Counted from the stretch's first letter, positions 54,231 to 63,788 are shown. The stretch is 64,000 nt of DNA from Paenisporosarcina antarctica (GCF_004367585.1 NZ_CP038015.1:2920001-2984000), one strand, 5' to 3'. Notes: generated by a model not told the origin, from the letters alone. Numbers and translations are program-made.

Positions 54231-55172
54231 ATGTTGAGAGAAATAGGTATTGGAGTTTTAGCATCCTTATTTTTTGCTGTGACGTTTATATTAAATCGTT
54301 CGATGGAATTATCCGGAGGAAGTTGGATGTGGAGTGCTTCTTTACGCTACTTCTTCATGGTTCCTTTCTTACTAGTTATTGTCATACTTCGAAGTGGTTT
54401 AAAACCCCTTTTAGTTGAGATGAAAAGCCGACCTGTCTCATGGTTTAGTTGGAGTTTTGTTGGTTTCGTATTGTTTTACGCACCTCTTACATATGCTGCG
54501 GCCTATGGTCCCGGCTGGCTAATTTCGGGAACATGGCAAGTAACAATTATTGCTGGTGTTTTATTAACCCCTTTATTTTTAATAACGATAAAAACTTCTG
54601 ATGGGATACGGATAATTCGACATCAGATTCCTAAAGTTTCACTTGCGATATCCATGATGATATTAGTTGGAATTGTACTAATTCAAGTTCCTCATGCCAA
54701 TGAAGTTTCGACTAGCACATTGTTACTTGGGACACTGCCCGTTGTTGTAGCAGCATTTGCTTACCCACTTGGCAATCGTAAAATGATGGAAGTATGCGGA
54801 GGAAGACTTGATACATTTAGCCGAGTATTAGGTATGACTTTGGCAACGATTCCAGTGTGGATCTTGCTTTCTTTGTATGCTTTTTGGACAGTCGGACTTC
54901 CTTCAATGATGCAAGTTTTTCAAAGTTTCATCGTCGGGGTCAGCTCAGGAGTAATTGCAACAACATTGTTTTTCATGGCAACAGATCGCGTTCGTAATCA
55001 CCAGGGAAAACTCGCTGCTGTAGAAGCTACACTAGCCCTGCAAATCATATTTGTAATTATAGGTGAAATGATGTTACTTGGTCTCCCCTTGCCTGAACCT
55101 CTTGCATTTATTGGTTTAGCCATTACTGTAATTGGTATTTTTTTGCATAGTTTTTATACGAGAACCATTTAA
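54231..55172 (+). CDS. DMT superfamily multidrug/EmrE-type exporter
   Basis: The 313-aa protein has about 9-10 TM helices. It has FAVTFILNRSMELSGGSWMW (residues 15-34), LTYAAAYGPGWLISGTWQ (about 85) and FMATDRVRNHQGKLAAVEAT (about 245), a pattern of the larger EmrE-like family (PF13536). Substrate is unknown. AAGGTG precedes ATG 54231, and the spacing to pepT suggests one operon. Confidence 0.82.
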   Translation: MLREIGIGVLASLFFAVTFILNRSMELSGGSWMWSASLRYFFMVPFLLVIVILRSGLKPLLVEMKSRPVSWFSWSFVGFVLFYAPLTYAAAYGPGWLISGTWQVTIIAGVLLTPLFLITIKTSDGIRIIRHQIPKVSLAISMMILVGIVLIQVPHANEVSTSTLLLGTLPVVVAAFAYPLGNRKMMEVCGGRLDTFSRVLGMTLATIPVWILLSLYAFWTVGLPSMMQVFQSFIVGVSSGVIATTLFFMATDRVRNHQGKLAAVEATLALQIIFVIIGEMMLLGLPLPEPLAFIGLAITVIGIFLHSFYTRTI

Positions 55173-55178
55173 GAAAAA

Positions 55179-55220
55179 CAAGCAAGGTCCGTCGTATAGA
55201 CAGACCTTGCTTGGTTTTTT
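55179..55220 (+). terminator. Terminator of pepT-DMT unit
   Basis: The 11-bp arms CAAGCAAGGTC/GACCTTGCTTG are followed by GTTTTTTA. Confidence 0.85.
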
Positions 55221-55262
55221 ATATTAGATTTTTTAATGAGTTCCGTTTGTATCTAAGATTCA

Positions 55263-57224
55263 TTATTTCATCTTCTTAAGTAAATAAAGCAGATACGGTG
55301 TTCCAATTAGTGCAACAACGAGTCCACTTGGAATGTCTTTTGGTACGATAACAATACGACCTATAAAGTCTGCAGTCACTAGTAATAAACCACCTATTAA
55401 ACCTGACGCGACTAGTAATGGTAAATGTCTGAACCCAACTAGACGTCGTGCAATATGCGGTGCAACTAGTCCAACAAAACCAATAGTTCCTACTAGTGCA
55501 ACTCCAGCAGTACTAATTGCTACACCAATAACCATAGCTCCTACCCTTGCATTACGAACCGACAAACCAAGGCCTGATGCTACATCGTCTCCAAAAGTTA
55601 ACGTATCTAAGCTGCGAGTAACATAAATAGCAGGACCTATAAATAAACCCAACAATATTAAAGCAAGCTGTACATCGTCCCATCCTTTAGCATATGTACT
55701 ACCAGATAACCACACAAGTGCAGCTGCAACTGCTAACTTTGCTTTCACAACAAATACTTGCGTTGCTGCAGAACCAAATGCAGAAATTGCAATTCCGATT
55801 AATGCCACCAACATTGGTTGGAAATTACTCTTCCAAGAAGTAAATAGGATGATTGCTAATGCTAAACTTGCGCCTATTATTGCACCAAGAGGCATATATT
55901 CTACTGGTATAGCCGGGAACATCACAAGTAATAACATTGCCCCTGCCCCGCCCATTGAAGTAACGCCTAAAACACTAGCATCTGCAAGTGGGTTTCTCAA
56001 TACACCTTGCAATAGGACACCTGTAATAGCGAGCATGACACCGACAATGAATGCTGTGATAACGCGTGGGACCCTGAAATCCCAAATAGCTGGCTTCATC
56101 CAATTTAATGACCATTCTACCCCATTAAAAGATAAGGCCAATACAAATACAATCGTTATAATAGAACTTAAAGTAATAACAACGAGTGGGAGTTTTATCG
56201 GCTTTAATGTACCACCCATTTGTCTGTCACCACGATGATGTGTTTTCGCTGTTTTCCAAGCTAAATAAAGCAACCATGGTCCTCCGATTAGTGCTGTCAT
56301 AGCTCCCACTGGTACTTCTTGTCCTGGTTGAATAAAGCGTCCCATTACATCTGCTCCGATCAACATGACGCTCCCCCATAAAAATGAATGGAAAATTATC
56401 CAAAGGTGGCCTTTTACGCCAAGCATACGAACGATATGAGGTGCCATTAAACCAATAAAACCAATAGGTCCAACAACACTTACCGTCACAGCAGCAAGTA
56501 AAATGGCGACTGCCCATGTTGCTAACTTAATTATGCGTACATTTTGCCCGAGTGATGTGGCAATATCCTCTCCAAGGGAGTAAATATCTAGTGACTTTGA
56601 TAGGGCGAGAGCAGCTATAAATGCAATTAAAATCATTGGAGCTGCAAACTGTACACCTTCCCAGTTTAATTGAATGAGTGTACCTGACCCCCATAAAAAT
56701 AATCCATTAGTTTTATTTTCAAATAACAATTGTAGAGATCCTGTCAGTGAGGCGAATAGTAAGGCAATAATCATCCCTGTTAAAGCTACGCGTACTGGTT
56801 CCATTTGTTTTCCTGCCAACATAATCACCATTACTGAAGAAAGTGTGGCTCCACATAATGCCGTTACAAATGGTATTCCCCCTAAAAATGATGGAAAGAA
56901 AATCGTTGATAATACAACGAAGAAAAAAGCTCCGGCATTTATGCCTAATGTACCTGGGGATGCTAGTGGGTTATTCGTCAAAGTTTGTAAAATAGCTCCG
57001 GAAACTGCGAGTGCTCCCCCTGCAAGAATCCCAATAACTAGACGTGGTAACCGAAATGACAACAATATATCTTGGATTCGCCCGGGTACCCATGCTTCAG
57101 TAAAAAGCTCACGCACCGTATAATCGGCTTGGCCTTGCGTTAAGTGAATAAGAGATAGCAGAACAAGCAGGAAAAAGCCCCCTGTCAAATAGACAAAGGA
57201 CTTACTCCCATTTTTCCGAAACAT
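55263..57224 (-). CDS. Iron-siderophore ABC transporter permease, fused FhuB-type
   Basis: The 653-aa protein contains two complete FecCD modules (about residues 1-325 and 335-653), each with about 10 TM helices. Both carry the duplicated signatures FRLPRLVIGILAGGALAVSGAI / FRVPRVITAFIVGVMLAITG, NPLASPGTLGINAGAF / NPLADASVLGVTSMGG and GFIGLMAPHIVRMLG / GFVGLVAPHIARRLVG. So the usual heterodimer is one polypeptide. It lies directly after the binding protein gene (overlap of one base) and works with the ATPase encoded divergently. Confidence 0.93.
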   Translation of the reverse strand: MFRKNGSKSFVYLTGGFFLLVLLSLIHLTQGQADYTVRELFTEAWVPGRIQDILLSFRLPRLVIGILAGGALAVSGAILQTLTNNPLASPGTLGINAGAFFFVVLSTIFFPSFLGGIPFVTALCGATLSSVMVIMLAGKQMEPVRVALTGMIIALLFASLTGSLQLLFENKTNGLFLWGSGTLIQLNWEGVQFAAPMILIAFIAALALSKSLDIYSLGEDIATSLGQNVRIIKLATWAVAILLAAVTVSVVGPIGFIGLMAPHIVRMLGVKGHLWIIFHSFLWGSVMLIGADVMGRFIQPGQEVPVGAMTALIGGPWLLYLAWKTAKTHHRGDRQMGGTLKPIKLPLVVITLSSIITIVFVLALSFNGVEWSLNWMKPAIWDFRVPRVITAFIVGVMLAITGVLLQGVLRNPLADASVLGVTSMGGAGAMLLLVMFPAIPVEYMPLGAIIGASLALAIILFTSWKSNFQPMLVALIGIAISAFGSAATQVFVVKAKLAVAAALVWLSGSTYAKGWDDVQLALILLGLFIGPAIYVTRSLDTLTFGDDVASGLGLSVRNARVGAMVIGVAISTAGVALVGTIGFVGLVAPHIARRLVGFRHLPLLVASGLIGGLLLVTADFIGRIVIVPKDIPSGLVVALIGTPYLLYLLKKMK

Positions 57225-58213
57225 TATTTATTTACCAAAACATCTGTTATTTGATTAACAAGTGTTTTTGCTGATAATGGTCCTCCATACAACCACGTAG
57301 CAGCACCTAAATCATACATACGATCTTCTTTAACAAATGCAAGGTTTTCCCAAACGGCATTCCCTTTAAGTTGGTTTTCATAAATATTGTCTATATCAGG
57401 GACTGTGAACATATAGTTTGCATTTTCATATTTAGTTAAACCTTCTACATTAAATGTAGTAGAACCAAAGATTTCGAATTGTTCCGGTTGATGTACATTT
57501 GTTAAGCCAATTTTCTCTATGATGATGGAAGCCATTGAGTTTGGTGTAAATACACGAATTTCTGGAGCAGCAGTTCCTGTATAAGCTAATGTTAAAATAG
57601 TATCTTTTGTTTTTAATTGTGCAGATTCAACTTCAGCTGCCTTTTCTACATATACTTCCTCTAAGTCTGCCAATACTTTTTCTGCTTCAGCTTCTTTCCC
57701 TACAGCTTTAGCCATTTCATTAAATGTTGATTCCATTTCTTGATACAGGTCAATACTTTCATCTTCTGGATATGGATTGAAAATGACTGTTGGAGCAATT
57801 CCTTCTAAATCTGCTAACATAGCATCATGACGGAAGCTAACACCGATAATTAAATCTGGATCAATTGCAGCGATTGCTTCTAAGTTCGGCTCTTGTCGAC
57901 CACCGACATCTATAACAGTAGTATCTAATTGAGGTTCAATATTTACATATTCAGCATAACCTTGAATATCGGCCATTCCTGCTGGTTGAATTCCAAGTGC
58001 TAATAAATTCTCAGCATACGTCCACTCAAGTACAACGATCTTTTTTGCTGGCTCATCTAATGTTACTTCACCGTTTGCACCTTGAATCGTAATAGCTTCT
58101 TCTGTGCCTGTTTCTACTGGTGTTTCTTCTTTTGTCTCTTCTTCTCCGCCACATGCAGCAAGTAGAAATGTGAAAAGTGTTAAAATAAGTACAAAAATTG
58201 ATAAACGTTTCAT
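57224..58213 (-). CDS. Iron-siderophore ABC transporter substrate-binding lipoprotein
   Basis: The 329-aa protein has a lipobox LLAAC (Cys21), then a Glu/Thr-rich linker and a class III (FhuD/FepB-type) binding fold: KKIVVLEWTYAENLLALGIQP, DVGGRQEPNLEAIAAIDPDLIIG and FVKEDRMYDLGAATWLYGGPLSA. The protein captures ferric siderophore at the outer membrane face. The promoter has a Fur box 26 nt upstream of the ATG. Confidence 0.93.
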   Translation of the reverse strand: MKRLSIFVLILTLFTFLLAACGGEEETKEETPVETGTEEAITIQGANGEVTLDEPAKKIVVLEWTYAENLLALGIQPAGMADIQGYAEYVNIEPQLDTTVIDVGGRQEPNLEAIAAIDPDLIIGVSFRHDAMLADLEGIAPTVIFNPYPEDESIDLYQEMESTFNEMAKAVGKEAEAEKVLADLEEVYVEKAAEVESAQLKTKDTILTLAYTGTAAPEIRVFTPNSMASIIIEKIGLTNVHQPEQFEIFGSTTFNVEGLTKYENANYMFTVPDIDNIYENQLKGNAVWENLAFVKEDRMYDLGAATWLYGGPLSAKTLVNQITDVLVNK

Positions 58214-58238
58214 TTATTATTTTCCTCCAATTCAGCTT

Positions 58239-58257
58239 GAACATGATAATCATTCTC
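58239..58257 (-). promoter_or_regulatory. Fur box of the binding-protein/permease operon
   Basis: GAACATGATAATCATTCTC matches the 19-bp Fur consensus GATAATGATAATCATTATC at 16 positions, including the TGATAATCATT core. Located just upstream of the binding protein gene. Confidence 0.8.
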
Positions 58258-58312
58258 AAGTACATGTCTAATATTATTCTGTCTTCACAATTTTGTAAAG
58301 ACTTTTTAAGCA

Positions 58313-58331
58313 GATAATGAAAATCATTCTC
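58313..58331 (+). promoter_or_regulatory. Fur box of the ATPase/FhuF operon
   Basis: GATAATGAAAATCATTCTC matches the Fur consensus at 17 of 19 positions. It lies 69 nt before the ATPase gene, in the divergent intergenic region. Confidence 0.85.
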
Positions 58332-58400
58332 ACTAAATGGTGTTTATATGATATGATTAACCTTAGTGAGAACACCTATCAGTTAGATGGAGGCCATATT

Positions 58401-59225
58401 ATGTTTACTGCTATTAAAACTGAATCCCTATCAATTGGATACACGGATCAATTATTATTTGAGAACTTGGATTTACATATACCTCGTGGAGAAATTTCTG
58501 TTTTTGTTGGTAGTAACGGTTGCGGCAAGTCAACACTTCTTCGTTCGATTGCACGCCTATTAAAACCAACAAACGGTTCTGTACTATTAGATGGAAAAGA
58601 TGTACATCGTATGTCTTCTAAAGACGTAGCGAAAAAAATGGGCATTTTACCACAATCTCCGGTTTCACCCGAAGGCTTATCGGTTTATGATTTAGTGAAA
58701 CAAGGTCGTTACCCTCACCAATCTTGGTTAAAGCGCTGGACAGAAGAAGATACTGAAAAAGTGGAAGCAGCAATGGAAGCAACTCGCATTAGCGATTTAC
58801 GTGAACGTGCGGTTGATACATTATCAGGCGGTCAACGTCAACGGGCTTGGATTGCCATGACACTTGCACAGGACACCGAAGTCATCTTACTCGACGAACC
58901 AACAACTTACTTGGATATGACACACCAAATAGAAATCTTAGATTTATTGTTTGAATTAAACGAGAAAAAAAATCGCACTATTGTAATGGTGTTACATGAT
59001 TTGAATTTAGCATCTCGTTATGCACACAATATCATTGCTATTAAAGATGGGAAAGTTCATGAGCAAGGTAAACCAGAAGATATCATTACCTGTGATTTAG
59101 TCCGTTCTGTATTTGGAATGGAGTGCCAAGTTTCTAAAGATCCAATGTTTGGTACCCCTCATTGCATTCCTTTTGGACGAGGACGTTGTGTTGTACCTGA
59201 ATTACGTGCTTCTACAGGATCTTAA
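58401..59225 (+). CDS. Iron-siderophore ABC transporter ATP-binding protein
   Basis: The 274-aa ATPase has Walker A VGSNGCGKSTLL (about residue 38), Q-loop ILPQSP, signature LSGGQRQRAWIAM (about 140), Walker B VILLDEPTTYLD (about 160) and H-loop VLHDLNLASRYA. It is a FhuC/FepC-type ATPase. ATG 58401 has GGAGG 7-8 nt upstream; the extended frame from 58317 overlaps the Fur box and is rejected. A FhuF-like gene follows after 3 nt. Confidence 0.94.
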   Translation: MFTAIKTESLSIGYTDQLLFENLDLHIPRGEISVFVGSNGCGKSTLLRSIARLLKPTNGSVLLDGKDVHRMSSKDVAKKMGILPQSPVSPEGLSVYDLVKQGRYPHQSWLKRWTEEDTEKVEAAMEATRISDLRERAVDTLSGGQRQRAWIAMTLAQDTEVILLDEPTTYLDMTHQIEILDLLFELNEKKNRTIVMVLHDLNLASRYAHNIIAIKDGKVHEQGKPEDIITCDLVRSVFGMECQVSKDPMFGTPHCIPFGRGRCVVPELRASTGS

Positions 59226-59228
59226 AGT

Positions 59229-59897
59229 ATGAAAACTTCATTAGAACGACTATCCATTTTTGTTGATGATGCTCGCAAGCCATTTATGACTCTTGGCGAG
59301 GCATTAACAGAGCATGGAAATAAATCACTACTGCAAACCGTGCGAGACGTGACGGGTGCGCCTACGGATGCCGTGGCTGCTTCTGTTTTTTTTCGTTGTT
59401 TCGGGTTCTTTTTAGCAGCTCAGTTTCAAACCATTGCGGTTCATCAGAAAATGTTTGCTGGTCCTTTAAATCAAATTGGGTTGATTCAAGAGGAATATAC
59501 CTTTAAGTTTATTGTACCAAGTGAGGAATTTGTAGAGATTCAAGATGCAAAGCAGGCTTTACGATTAGTGTTAGATACATATGGACACCCATCTGTAGAG
59601 ATTTTCAGTAAACAGGCTAATATATCCAAATTAATATTATGGGAAAATATTTGGGGTTATGTCATCTGGATTTACAGTCTACTAATCAAAGATAACGTGG
59701 AGTCAGCATCACAACACTTAGATTTTTTATTGCTCGACAGCACTTGGAGCCCCAATATGAGACGCTCTCCATTTAAACAGTACCTACAAAATCATTCAGC
59801 ACTCCATGCAATGAAAGACTATTCACGCGTTACTTGTTGTTTATTAAAAGAGCTTCCAGAGACTAATAAATGTCCCTACTGCCCACACGCACAATAA
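59229..59897 (+). CDS. FhuF-like ferric-siderophore reductase (2Fe-2S)
   Basis: The 222-aa protein has a C-terminal Cys-Cys-x10-Cys-x2-Cys pattern (TCCLLKELPETNKCPYC), the unusual 2Fe-2S ligand set of FhuF. Mid-protein LILWENIWGYVIWIYSLL is also typical. It would reduce and release iron from imported siderophore in the cytoplasm. It starts 3 nt after the ATPase gene and is co-regulated by Fur. Confidence 0.88.
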   Translation: MKTSLERLSIFVDDARKPFMTLGEALTEHGNKSLLQTVRDVTGAPTDAVAASVFFRCFGFFLAAQFQTIAVHQKMFAGPLNQIGLIQEEYTFKFIVPSEEFVEIQDAKQALRLVLDTYGHPSVEIFSKQANISKLILWENIWGYVIWIYSLLIKDNVESASQHLDFLLLDSTWSPNMRRSPFKQYLQNHSALHAMKDYSRVTCCLLKELPETNKCPYCPHAQ

Positions 59898-60400
59898 GGA
59901 GTCTACTGAAAAACTTCCTATGAATTATTAAAGTATATCAATTTTAAGAAAAGCTTATGAAATTTTTAGAGAAGTTAAGAAAATAGAGTTACTTTTCAGC
60001 TACTTCCATGAAATTGCTCAGTTTTAAAATGGAATTTAGCGTGAGACATTGCTCAGTTTGAAATTTAGAGGTTCAAGTTTGAAAAATGTGTGACCAAGTT
60101 TGAATAGGTGAAATATGGAAATTAATATTGCTCGCTCGTTGCTTCTAGTGGCAATGTAAAACTCCTCATGGATCAAAAAAGCATAGAAATATTAAGTGAG
60201 TTGAAAATTTCTGAGTTCTCCGAAATATATGTATAAATTCATTAAGATCATTATGAGTTAATTTATACTGAAAATCCTACACAACATTATTCAATATTTA
60301 ATTTTCTTACTTAGTTATCTATTTCTTTAACTGGGCGTTCAAAGTTATAATTTGTCACTCGATTTTTTCAACTTACCAATAAATATCTATGCTAACTCAA
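59898..60400. other. Intergenic region with 21-nt-spaced repeat units
   Basis: Between the two FhuF-like genes. Positions 60015-60115 contain the repeated core (c)agTTTgaa with three units exactly 21 nt apart (60055, 60076, 60097) and a further copy 35 nt upstream. Otherwise AT-rich sequence without a plausible ORF. Confidence 0.5.
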
Positions 60401-60440
60401 AAACAGATCCATGCAATTAAGCATGGATCTGTTTGAATTT
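60401..60440 (+). terminator. Hairpin terminator upstream of the second FhuF-like gene
   Basis: The perfect 14-bp arms AAACAGATCCATGC/GCATGGATCTGTTT with a 6-nt loop are followed by a weak T tract. Confidence 0.65.
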
Positions 60441-60556
60441 ACAACACAACTTAACGATGAGGGGGGGTTAAGATTGCGTTTACTCAGCGTCGATTTGGAG
60501 AAAAGTCGCTGACATGGCTTCTTCCCTAATTTTCAGAAAGAATTATTTGTTTATAT

Positions 60557-60575
60557 GATAATGATAATCATTATC
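60557..60575 (+). promoter_or_regulatory. Perfect Fur box
   Basis: GATAATGATAATCATTATC is identical to the 19-bp Fur consensus. It lies 49 nt upstream of the second FhuF-like start. Confidence 0.92.
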
Positions 60576-60623
60576 ACTATATAAGTCAATACTTTATTTA
60601 TTATAATTCTGTATACTTAACTC

Positions 60624-61316
60624 ATGACTACTTTAACGAACGATCAAATCCGACAACTTAATATGTATAGCACGTATACAACATCCCCTTCCCATCCATT
60701 ATTCTCTCGTAAGGAATTACAAGACATTGACTTTTTGTCAGTTGTTCAACTAGTTACAGGAATTGATAATAAAACGGTTGCCGCTTCCTACCTGATGCGC
60801 CGCTACGGTATGTTTGCTTCGACACAATTTGTCATGTTAGCTACTTACGATGAATTATGGGTGGGGGAATTTGAAGACTTGATATTTGGTGCAAATGTGG
60901 AGTATGGCAATAAAGGCATCAGTATGTATATTGATAAAAACCACTACGTCGATGTTGAAAATGAAGTTCGAACCACTATCATTCATAAAGTTTTAAAACA
61001 AATTCATTCTTTACTTGTAGAAATTCGCAAGCAATCTTCTGTCTCTCCTATAACTTTATGGGAAAACGTATTTGGTTTTTTGCTGTGGCATTATTCAGTT
61101 TTATTAAACACTCCTTCTACTGCTAAACAATCTCGAATTGATTTGGAGATATTAAAGTCCATTGAAGTGTGGGAAGGAATAGCTTCACAGTCATTGTTCA
61201 ACACCTATTTAAAAGGGCTGGAACCAGCTCAACTATTGAATACTTGCGTACGCACTACTTGTTGTTTTTCGAAAGACGTTCCTGGATTGCAAAAATGCGG
61301 TTTTTGCCCAATTTAA
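60624..61316 (+). CDS. Second FhuF-like (2Fe-2S) protein
   Basis: The 230-aa protein has the same layout as the FhuF-like protein at 59229: LMRRYGMFASTQFVMLA, ITLWENVFGFLLWHYSVLL and C-terminal TCCFSKDVPGLQKCGFC with the Cys-Cys-x10-Cys-x2-Cys set. The two are clearly diverged paralogs, suggesting different siderophore substrates. It has its own perfect Fur box. No ribosome binding site is visible before ATG 60624, and a TATAAT at 60602-60607 would leave a leader of only about 10 nt. Confidence 0.87.
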   Translation: MTTLTNDQIRQLNMYSTYTTSPSHPLFSRKELQDIDFLSVVQLVTGIDNKTVAASYLMRRYGMFASTQFVMLATYDELWVGEFEDLIFGANVEYGNKGISMYIDKNHYVDVENEVRTTIIHKVLKQIHSLLVEIRKQSSVSPITLWENVFGFLLWHYSVLLNTPSTAKQSRIDLEILKSIEVWEGIASQSLFNTYLKGLEPAQLLNTCVRTTCCFSKDVPGLQKCGFCPI

Positions 61317-61413
61317 AAATATATAATATACATTTAGCGCATTGCTATGTTTTAGATTCTTGAAAATTGGACAATCCTATTAGTAAGAAGATGATAAGGA
61401 GAGTGTCTAAGAC

Positions 61414-61719
61414 ATGGAAAACATTCAAGGTAAAGTTCAAGAAGAGTTAAACAACATTAGCCCTCAGATGAAGGATGAAATTTTAGCGAATTTTTCTACC
61501 TTTAAATCTTATTTGGGCGATAAAGTAGCAATGGGTGAAAAATTTGGCCTTGGTGATGAGCAATTGGCCAAGACAGCTGAAAAAGTGGCTGGCTATTTAG
61601 CAAAAAATGAAGAGCCAAAAAACAGTGAAGAAAATTTATTACTGGAACTATGGAAGTCTGGCGATAAAGTTCAACAGCAGGCTTTATCTCATATGTTAGT
61701 GAATATGGTAAAAAAATAA
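61414..61719 (+). CDS. DUF3243 family protein (YmfJ-like)
   Basis: The 101-aa protein has NFSTFKSYLGDKVAMGEKFGLG followed by EQLAKTAEKVAGYLA and LLELWKSGDKVQQQALSHMLVNMVKK, the complete DUF3243 pattern: a small helical protein of unknown function common in Bacilli. AAGGAGAG lies before the ATG. Single gene with a terminator. Confidence 0.9.
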   Translation: MENIQGKVQEELNNISPQMKDEILANFSTFKSYLGDKVAMGEKFGLGDEQLAKTAEKVAGYLAKNEEPKNSEENLLLELWKSGDKVQQQALSHMLVNMVKK

Positions 61720-61763
61720 AAAACGAAACATCATAAAAAAACAAAAACAGTATTCCAAATAAA

Positions 61764-61797
61764 CAAACCGGTCTCTCATATTGGGAGTCCGGTTTTT
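61764..61797 (+). terminator. Terminator after the DUF3243 gene
   Basis: AAACCGG/CCGGTTT and CTC/GAG arms are followed by TTTTTA. A weaker tail exists in the opposite direction for the AI-2E gene. Confidence 0.75.
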
Positions 61798-61837
61798 ACC
61801 ATCACTATTTTTTATTCATCTACAGGTATGTCACGTA

Positions 61838-62935
61838 TCACTCGTCATCTACGCTTGCTGTTGCCACTTCCTTAATTTCTGAGCCTCTCGCATATACGTT
61901 CTTAACAATTGTTTTAATGACTGCATATGTCGGAATTGATAAAATTACACCCCATAACCCAGCAATATTTCCTGCAGCTAAAATTACCGTAATAATTGTT
62001 AATGGATGAATATGTAGAACTCTCCCCATTACATTTGGTGAAATTAAATTACTCTCAATTTGTTGCGCAATAAGCATAATAATAGCTACATAAATGGCAA
62101 GTTGTGGCTCTTGAATATATCCTATGATAATTGCAGGAATTACTGAAATAAATGGACCAATGAAAGGAATGACGTTCATAAGCATTCCAAAAACAGCGAG
62201 GATCAATGCATATTCAAGACCAACTATTAAATAGCCAATGAGCAACATCACTCCAACAGCTATGCTAACTAAAAGTTGACCTTGAATGTAAGATTTCAAT
62301 GTAATATCGATGTCTCTCAAAGTCTTACGAATCCACGTTTTACGTTCTCCTCTAAAGAAACTCGCAATAAACGGTGCAAATTTTTCGTGGTCTTTTAATA
62401 AATAGACTAGGAAAAATGGGACCAATACTAATAAAAATATACCTCGTAAAAAACTTTGGATCATCTCAATTACCCAAGTACCGAATCCTTGTGCTGTCTC
62501 ATTAATATTTGCAGATTGACCATCAATAGATTCTTCAATAAATAATGGTAATCGGCTTTTTTGATCAATTATGTAATCAGCTATGTTTTCTAAGCCTATA
62601 ACGAGTTCAGGTGCGTCATTAACAAGGGCATTCACCTGTTTCGTAAGGGCGGGACCAATCAAAGCCACGAACAACCATAAAGCAAAGATAATGGCAATAA
62701 AGATAGCCAATATACTTGTCCACCTTGGCCATTTTCTAGACTCTAAAAACACCAGTGCTGGTCTGGTTAAGTAGAATAAAATACCCCCTAGTAATAATGG
62801 CAAGAATATTGTTTGTCCGATAATCACAAGCGGTGAAAAAATCCCTTTCACTTCAATAAACATCCTGATAATAATTAAGGCAAGTATTATACCTACTCCT
62901 AGTTGAAACCAAAGCTTTTTAGCCAATTTTTTCAC
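61838..62935 (-). CDS. AI-2E family transporter (YtvI/YrrI-like)
   Basis: The 365-aa protein has 7-8 TM helices. Signatures are LPLLLGGILFYLTRPALVFLE, the large central loop with FRGERKTWIRKTLRDIDITL, and GMLMNVIPFIGPFISVIPAIIIG, the conserved Pro/Gly motif. Family members export autoinducer-2 or act as sodium/proton antiporters; the role here is undefined. GTG 62935 lies next to AAGGG; TTG 62926 at 10 nt spacing is an alternative start. Confidence 0.9.
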   Translation of the reverse strand: MKKLAKKLWFQLGVGIILALIIIRMFIEVKGIFSPLVIIGQTIFLPLLLGGILFYLTRPALVFLESRKWPRWTSILAIFIAIIFALWLFVALIGPALTKQVNALVNDAPELVIGLENIADYIIDQKSRLPLFIEESIDGQSANINETAQGFGTWVIEMIQSFLRGIFLLVLVPFFLVYLLKDHEKFAPFIASFFRGERKTWIRKTLRDIDITLKSYIQGQLLVSIAVGVMLLIGYLIVGLEYALILAVFGMLMNVIPFIGPFISVIPAIIIGYIQEPQLAIYVAIIMLIAQQIESNLISPNVMGRVLHIHPLTIITVILAAGNIAGLWGVILSIPTYAVIKTIVKNVYARGSEIKEVATASVDDE

Positions 62936-63141
62936 GCCCTTACATATGTATGTATGTTTCTTATTATGGGTTATTTTGATAATAAGTATTTATCAAAAAA
63001 AAAAATATTTCAAAAAAGGTTTAGCCTTTTGAAATACGGGTAAATATATAATCGAGGATTTTCTCGCCTACTTTTATCCTCTTATTACAACTTCACAAAA
63101 AAACTCCGGCAAAATACAATTTTGAAAAGGAGACTGTTAAC

Positions 63142-63714
63142 ATGAATTGGTATGAAAAATTAAATCAATATTTCCCAGTCGAAGAAATGAAATCAAAAGA
63201 ACATATGGAAACGTTACTTGCTGAAAAAGGTAATGTTTATATAAAAGATGAAGGTCCGAAACACGTTTTAATGTATGTAGAGTTTGATAACTTTGTTTTT
63301 GTGGATTATCTATTTGTCTCCAAAGAAGCACGTGGTGAAGGATTAGGTCGTAAATTATTAAATATGTTAAAAGAAAAAAACAAACCTATATTACTTGAAG
63401 TAGAACCAGTCAATTATGAGGATACTGATACAGAAAAACGATTAAAGTTTTATTCTCGTGAAGATTTTCATCATGCTTCTAGAATAGGTTATATTAGACG
63501 GTCTCTCGCAACTGGTGAGAATACCATTTTAGAAATCTTGTACTGGTCACCAGCTAATCAGGATGAATTAGAAATTTATAAAGCTATGAAATGGACGTAC
63601 GAAAACATTCATACTTTTAAAGACGAACACTTTTATGGTGAATCTTATGACCCCTCTCATGAAGTCCTTGAGTATAACACCGAGAAAAAAACTAATATGT
63701 TAAAAAAATATTAA
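63142..63714 (+). CDS. GNAT family N-acetyltransferase
   Basis: The 190-aa protein has the acetyl-CoA loop SKEARGEGLGRKLLNMLKEK (about residue 68-87), VEFDNFVFVDYLFV (beta4) and ILLEVEPVN (beta5). The substrate is unknown. AAAGGAG lies 8-9 nt before the ATG. Single gene. Confidence 0.88.
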   Translation: MNWYEKLNQYFPVEEMKSKEHMETLLAEKGNVYIKDEGPKHVLMYVEFDNFVFVDYLFVSKEARGEGLGRKLLNMLKEKNKPILLEVEPVNYEDTDTEKRLKFYSREDFHHASRIGYIRRSLATGENTILEILYWSPANQDELEIYKAMKWTYENIHTFKDEHFYGESYDPSHEVLEYNTEKKTNMLKKY

Positions 63715-63723
63715 TTGAAATCC

Positions 63724-63763
63724 TGCGAAAACATCTGACTTCTTGATGCTTTCGCATTTTTTT
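63724..63763 (+). terminator. Terminator of the GNAT gene
   Basis: TGCGAAA and CATC pair with GATG and TTTCGCA around a short loop, followed by seven T. Confidence 0.8.
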
Positions 63764-63788
63764 GTGAAAAATTATTATACTTCATCGA

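Noticed and set aside
60449-60525. Possible short peptide after the unusual gagggggggttaag sequence
   Set aside because: The strong purine run looks like a ribosome binding site but the following frames end after 12-18 codons with no conservation evidence.
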